DNA from: Emergencia sp. 1XD21-10
GTDB taxonomy: Bacteria; Bacillota; Clostridia; Peptostreptococcales; Anaerovoracaceae
NCBI RefSeq assembly: GCF_009936045.1
Contig: NZ_QWEQ01000012.1
Span: forward strand, 100,849-164,848
Length of the DNA: 64,000 bases
Reading direction: 5' to 3'
The first letter of the stretch is position 1, and each line of letters opens with the position of its first letter. Positions 62,413 to 64,000 of this stretch are shown piece by piece. A program made the translations under genes and the position numbers. The notes beneath the pieces are model-generated. The model searched no databases. It was not told the origin of the DNA and was given only the letters and a program-made list of their open reading frames with translations.

Positions 62413-63149
62413 AGCTTTCCTTATTACGGTAAGCTAATAGAGGGTAAAGCGGCAACCTGCGAAGAAGATGGAATTCTTGCACACTACACTTGCAGCGCTT
62501 GTCATGTGAATTTTGATGAAGACTACAAAGAAATGAACGGCGTAGTAATTGAAAAGCTGGGACATAAGGCAGTAGCTGATGAAGCTGTGGAAGCAACCTG
62601 TGCTGCAACTGGATTAACTGAAGGCAGTCACTGTGAGGTTTGCGGTCTTGTATTAAAAGCGCAGAAGATAGTTCCGAAAACTGAAGCGCATACACCGGTT
62701 GATATAGAAGAAACAGCTGCAACTTGTGTAAAGGATGGAAAGACAGCTGGGAGTAAGTGCAGTGTGTGTGATAAAGTTTTGATTGAGTCCGAGGTTGTGC
62801 CGGCGACAGGTAAGCACATTTATGAAAATGGAATATGCAGGGAGCAAAGATTAAGCTGACTTCCAAGCTGACGAAGCTGAACGGAAAGAAGGCAATTAAG
62901 GTGACGTGGACTGTTCCAAAGAACATCGAGGACATTGGTTTGGACGGATATGAAGTATATAAATCCACCAAGAGATACTCTGGATTTGGAAAGACTCCAT
63001 ATTTCAAGACAACAACAAAGAAAAACTATATCAATAACAAGGAACTGAAGAAAGGCAGAACTTACTACTACAAGGTAAGGGGCTATAAAGTGGTTGGAGA
63101 TCAGAAGATTTACACCCCTTGGTCAACAAAAGCCTGGAGAAGGATTTAA
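62413..63149 (+). pseudogene. Broken surface-protein gene (CxxC repeats and Fn3-like domain)
   Basis: From 62413 an open frame without a start follows a TGA (62410-62412). It encodes repeats of the form ATC..G...CxxC (GKAATCEEDGI, AHYTCSACHV, SHCEVCGLVLKAQKIVP, SKCSVCDKVLIESEVVP), common in secreted Clostridia proteins, up to a TGA at 62857. A different frame from about 62835 to 63149 encodes a fibronectin type III-like domain (KAIKVTWTVP, GLDGYEVYKSTK, RTYYYKVRGYKV). A frameshift between 62826 and 62859 joins them, as HIYENGIC would continue into GAKIKL. The 5' part with signal peptide is lost. Confidence 0.75.
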
Positions 63150-63167
63150 TTGATGTAGAGTTCATAT

Positions 63168-63205
63168 GCAAAAAGACGACCTTTACAGGTTGTCTTTTTG
63201 CGCAT
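63168..63205 (+). terminator. Terminator after the broken gene
   Basis: GCAAAAAGACGACCT (63168-63182) pairs with AGGTTGTCTTTTTGC (63187-63201), one G-U, four-base loop, with the T run in the descending arm. Confidence 0.75.
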
Positions 63206-63228
63206 TATAGTGAGAAAGGAAGACATTT

Positions 63229-63819
63229 ATGCAGAATTTTGACGTTTTGCAAGGTCTGTTTTGGAGTGTTACATATATACTGATAATTGTATATAACGTA
63301 AAAAATCGGAATACGAATATACCGCCAATCGCAATATTTATAAACTTTGCTTGGGAGATAAACGCTTTGCTCCAAGATATTACAGTTGAAGGAACGGCTA
63401 GTTTTATACACGTTGCATGGTGTGGGCTAGATGCTGCAATCGTGGGGTCCTACCTACTATTATGTAAGCCTGTATACTTTAAGAAGATTTTTTTAATGCC
63501 AATTTTTCTCTTGGGACTATTGTCATTTACGGTGGCGTTTAGACACCCAAATGGAATGTTGATAACTTCTTTTTTTATTGATTTTACTATGGAAATGGAG
63601 TATCTATTATATAGTTTCAGCAGCCGCAGCAAACAAATGAAAGTAGATATAACTGCACTATCTATAGGAGTGACAAAACTAATCGGAGATTTATGTGCTT
63701 GGATATTCTATAGGGAGTATCATTTGTTTGTAAATTTGATTGGGGTAATGATTCTGATGATTAATTATATATATCTTAGACGAATTTTACATCTCAAATG
63801 CTGTAAAAAACAACAATAA
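63229..63819 (+). CDS. Polytopic membrane protein, weakly terpene-cyclase-like
   Basis: The protein has 196 residues with six or seven membrane helices (about 8-22, 31-48, 63-80, 87-104, 110-130, 137-160, 165-187). INFAWEINAL near residue 40, with a Trp-Glu in a membrane helix, and a late Asp (KLIGDLCAWIFY) resemble the conserved acidic residues of the transmembrane terpene cyclase group (PaxB/Pyr4-like). The likeness is weak and a small transporter or unknown membrane protein is equally possible. AAAGGAAG precedes the ATG. The gene is more AT-rich than most of the window and stands alone. Confidence 0.5.
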   Translation: MQNFDVLQGLFWSVTYILIIVYNVKNRNTNIPPIAIFINFAWEINALLQDITVEGTASFIHVAWCGLDAAIVGSYLLLCKPVYFKKIFLMPIFLLGLLSFTVAFRHPNGMLITSFFIDFTMEMEYLLYSFSSRSKQMKVDITALSIGVTKLIGDLCAWIFYREYHLFVNLIGVMILMINYIYLRRILHLKCCKKQQ

Positions 63820-64000
63820 ACGAATCTGTTTTTTCTATAATAGAATAGTCGCCAGGGAAGAATGTGTCCTTATTCGATTTCGGTGTTGGGGAAAATTAAA
63901 TTATCAAAACTAATTATAAAATCGGTCAATTGCCAAGGTGAATTCCAGTTTGCCTAAGTAAATGTCAGGTACGCAAGAATGGAGGATGTAAAAAGCTATG

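Overview
The window reads as chromosome of an anaerobic, endospore-forming, low-GC Gram-positive bacterium of class Clostridia. Support: the spore-coat set cotJA-cotJB-cotJC, a Re-type citrate synthase operon, PadR/HAAS regulator pairs, LPXTG-like wall proteins and typical Firmicutes ribosome binding sites and sigma-A promoters. A relative of the Anaerovoracaceae (Eubacteriales family XIII) is my guess; no rRNA or tRNA is present to test it.

Layout. 1-2.6 kb: SHOCT-like/DUF2089 pair, S4-domain protein YlmH, and a coiled-coil protein built on 42-bp repeats. 2.9-6.5 kb: a 1207-residue MucBP-repeat wall protein. 6.6-10.6 kb: acyl-CoA synthetase divergent from a DUF1836 protein, then an ABC-F ATPase. 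10.8-16.9 kb: an accessory island of small secreted proteins, a PadR/HAAS-like pair, an IS1182-type element, a C39-like secreted protein and a lipoprotein. 17.0-25.2 kb: a complete aromatic amino acid operon (aroF-tyrA-aroB-aroA-aroC-pheA-aroE/K-aroQ) preceded by a Phe/Tyr-rich leader peptide and a terminator/antiterminator pair. 25.2-28.0 kb: M50-like protease, ArsC/Spx-like reductase, an unknown protein and an AAA ATPase. 28.1-32.4 kb: a giant wall protein whose signal peptide is out of frame because of a G10 tract, with 24 calcium-binding-type repeats. 32.5-37.9 kb: PadR/HAAS pair, metY, a nuclease-like protein, a FeoB gate-domain protein. 38.0-42.5 kb: rmuC, phosphoesterase, deoB, deoA. 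42.6-47.8 kb: Re-citrate synthase, GntR regulator, aconitase, isocitrate dehydrogenase, which together make 2-oxoglutarate for glutamate. 47.9-51.6 kb: second DUF1836 protein, cotJABC, a Phd/RelE toxin-antitoxin pair, dtd. 51.7-54.5 kb: an ABC importer. 54.6-58.6 kb: two paralogous wall proteins flanking an O-antigen-ligase-like protein and an amidase. 58.9-59.1 kb: three tandem hairpins. 59.2-62.3 kb: pantothenate operon with a DUF2520 reductase. 62.4-63.15 kb: broken surface-protein gene. 63.2-63.8 kb: a polytopic membrane protein. From 63.82 kb to the end I see no gene, except a possible ribosome binding site near 63981 before an ATG at the very last bases.

The best leads are (1) ribosome-mediated attenuation of the aromatic operon, which can be read base by base; (2) a probable phase-variable G10 switch in a sortase-anchored protein; (3) four wall proteins that share a PxTGD anchor; (4) the triple-hairpin locus in front of the pantothenate genes; and (5) a FeoB gate domain without a GTPase domain. 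All family assignments come from reading motifs, not from database searches.
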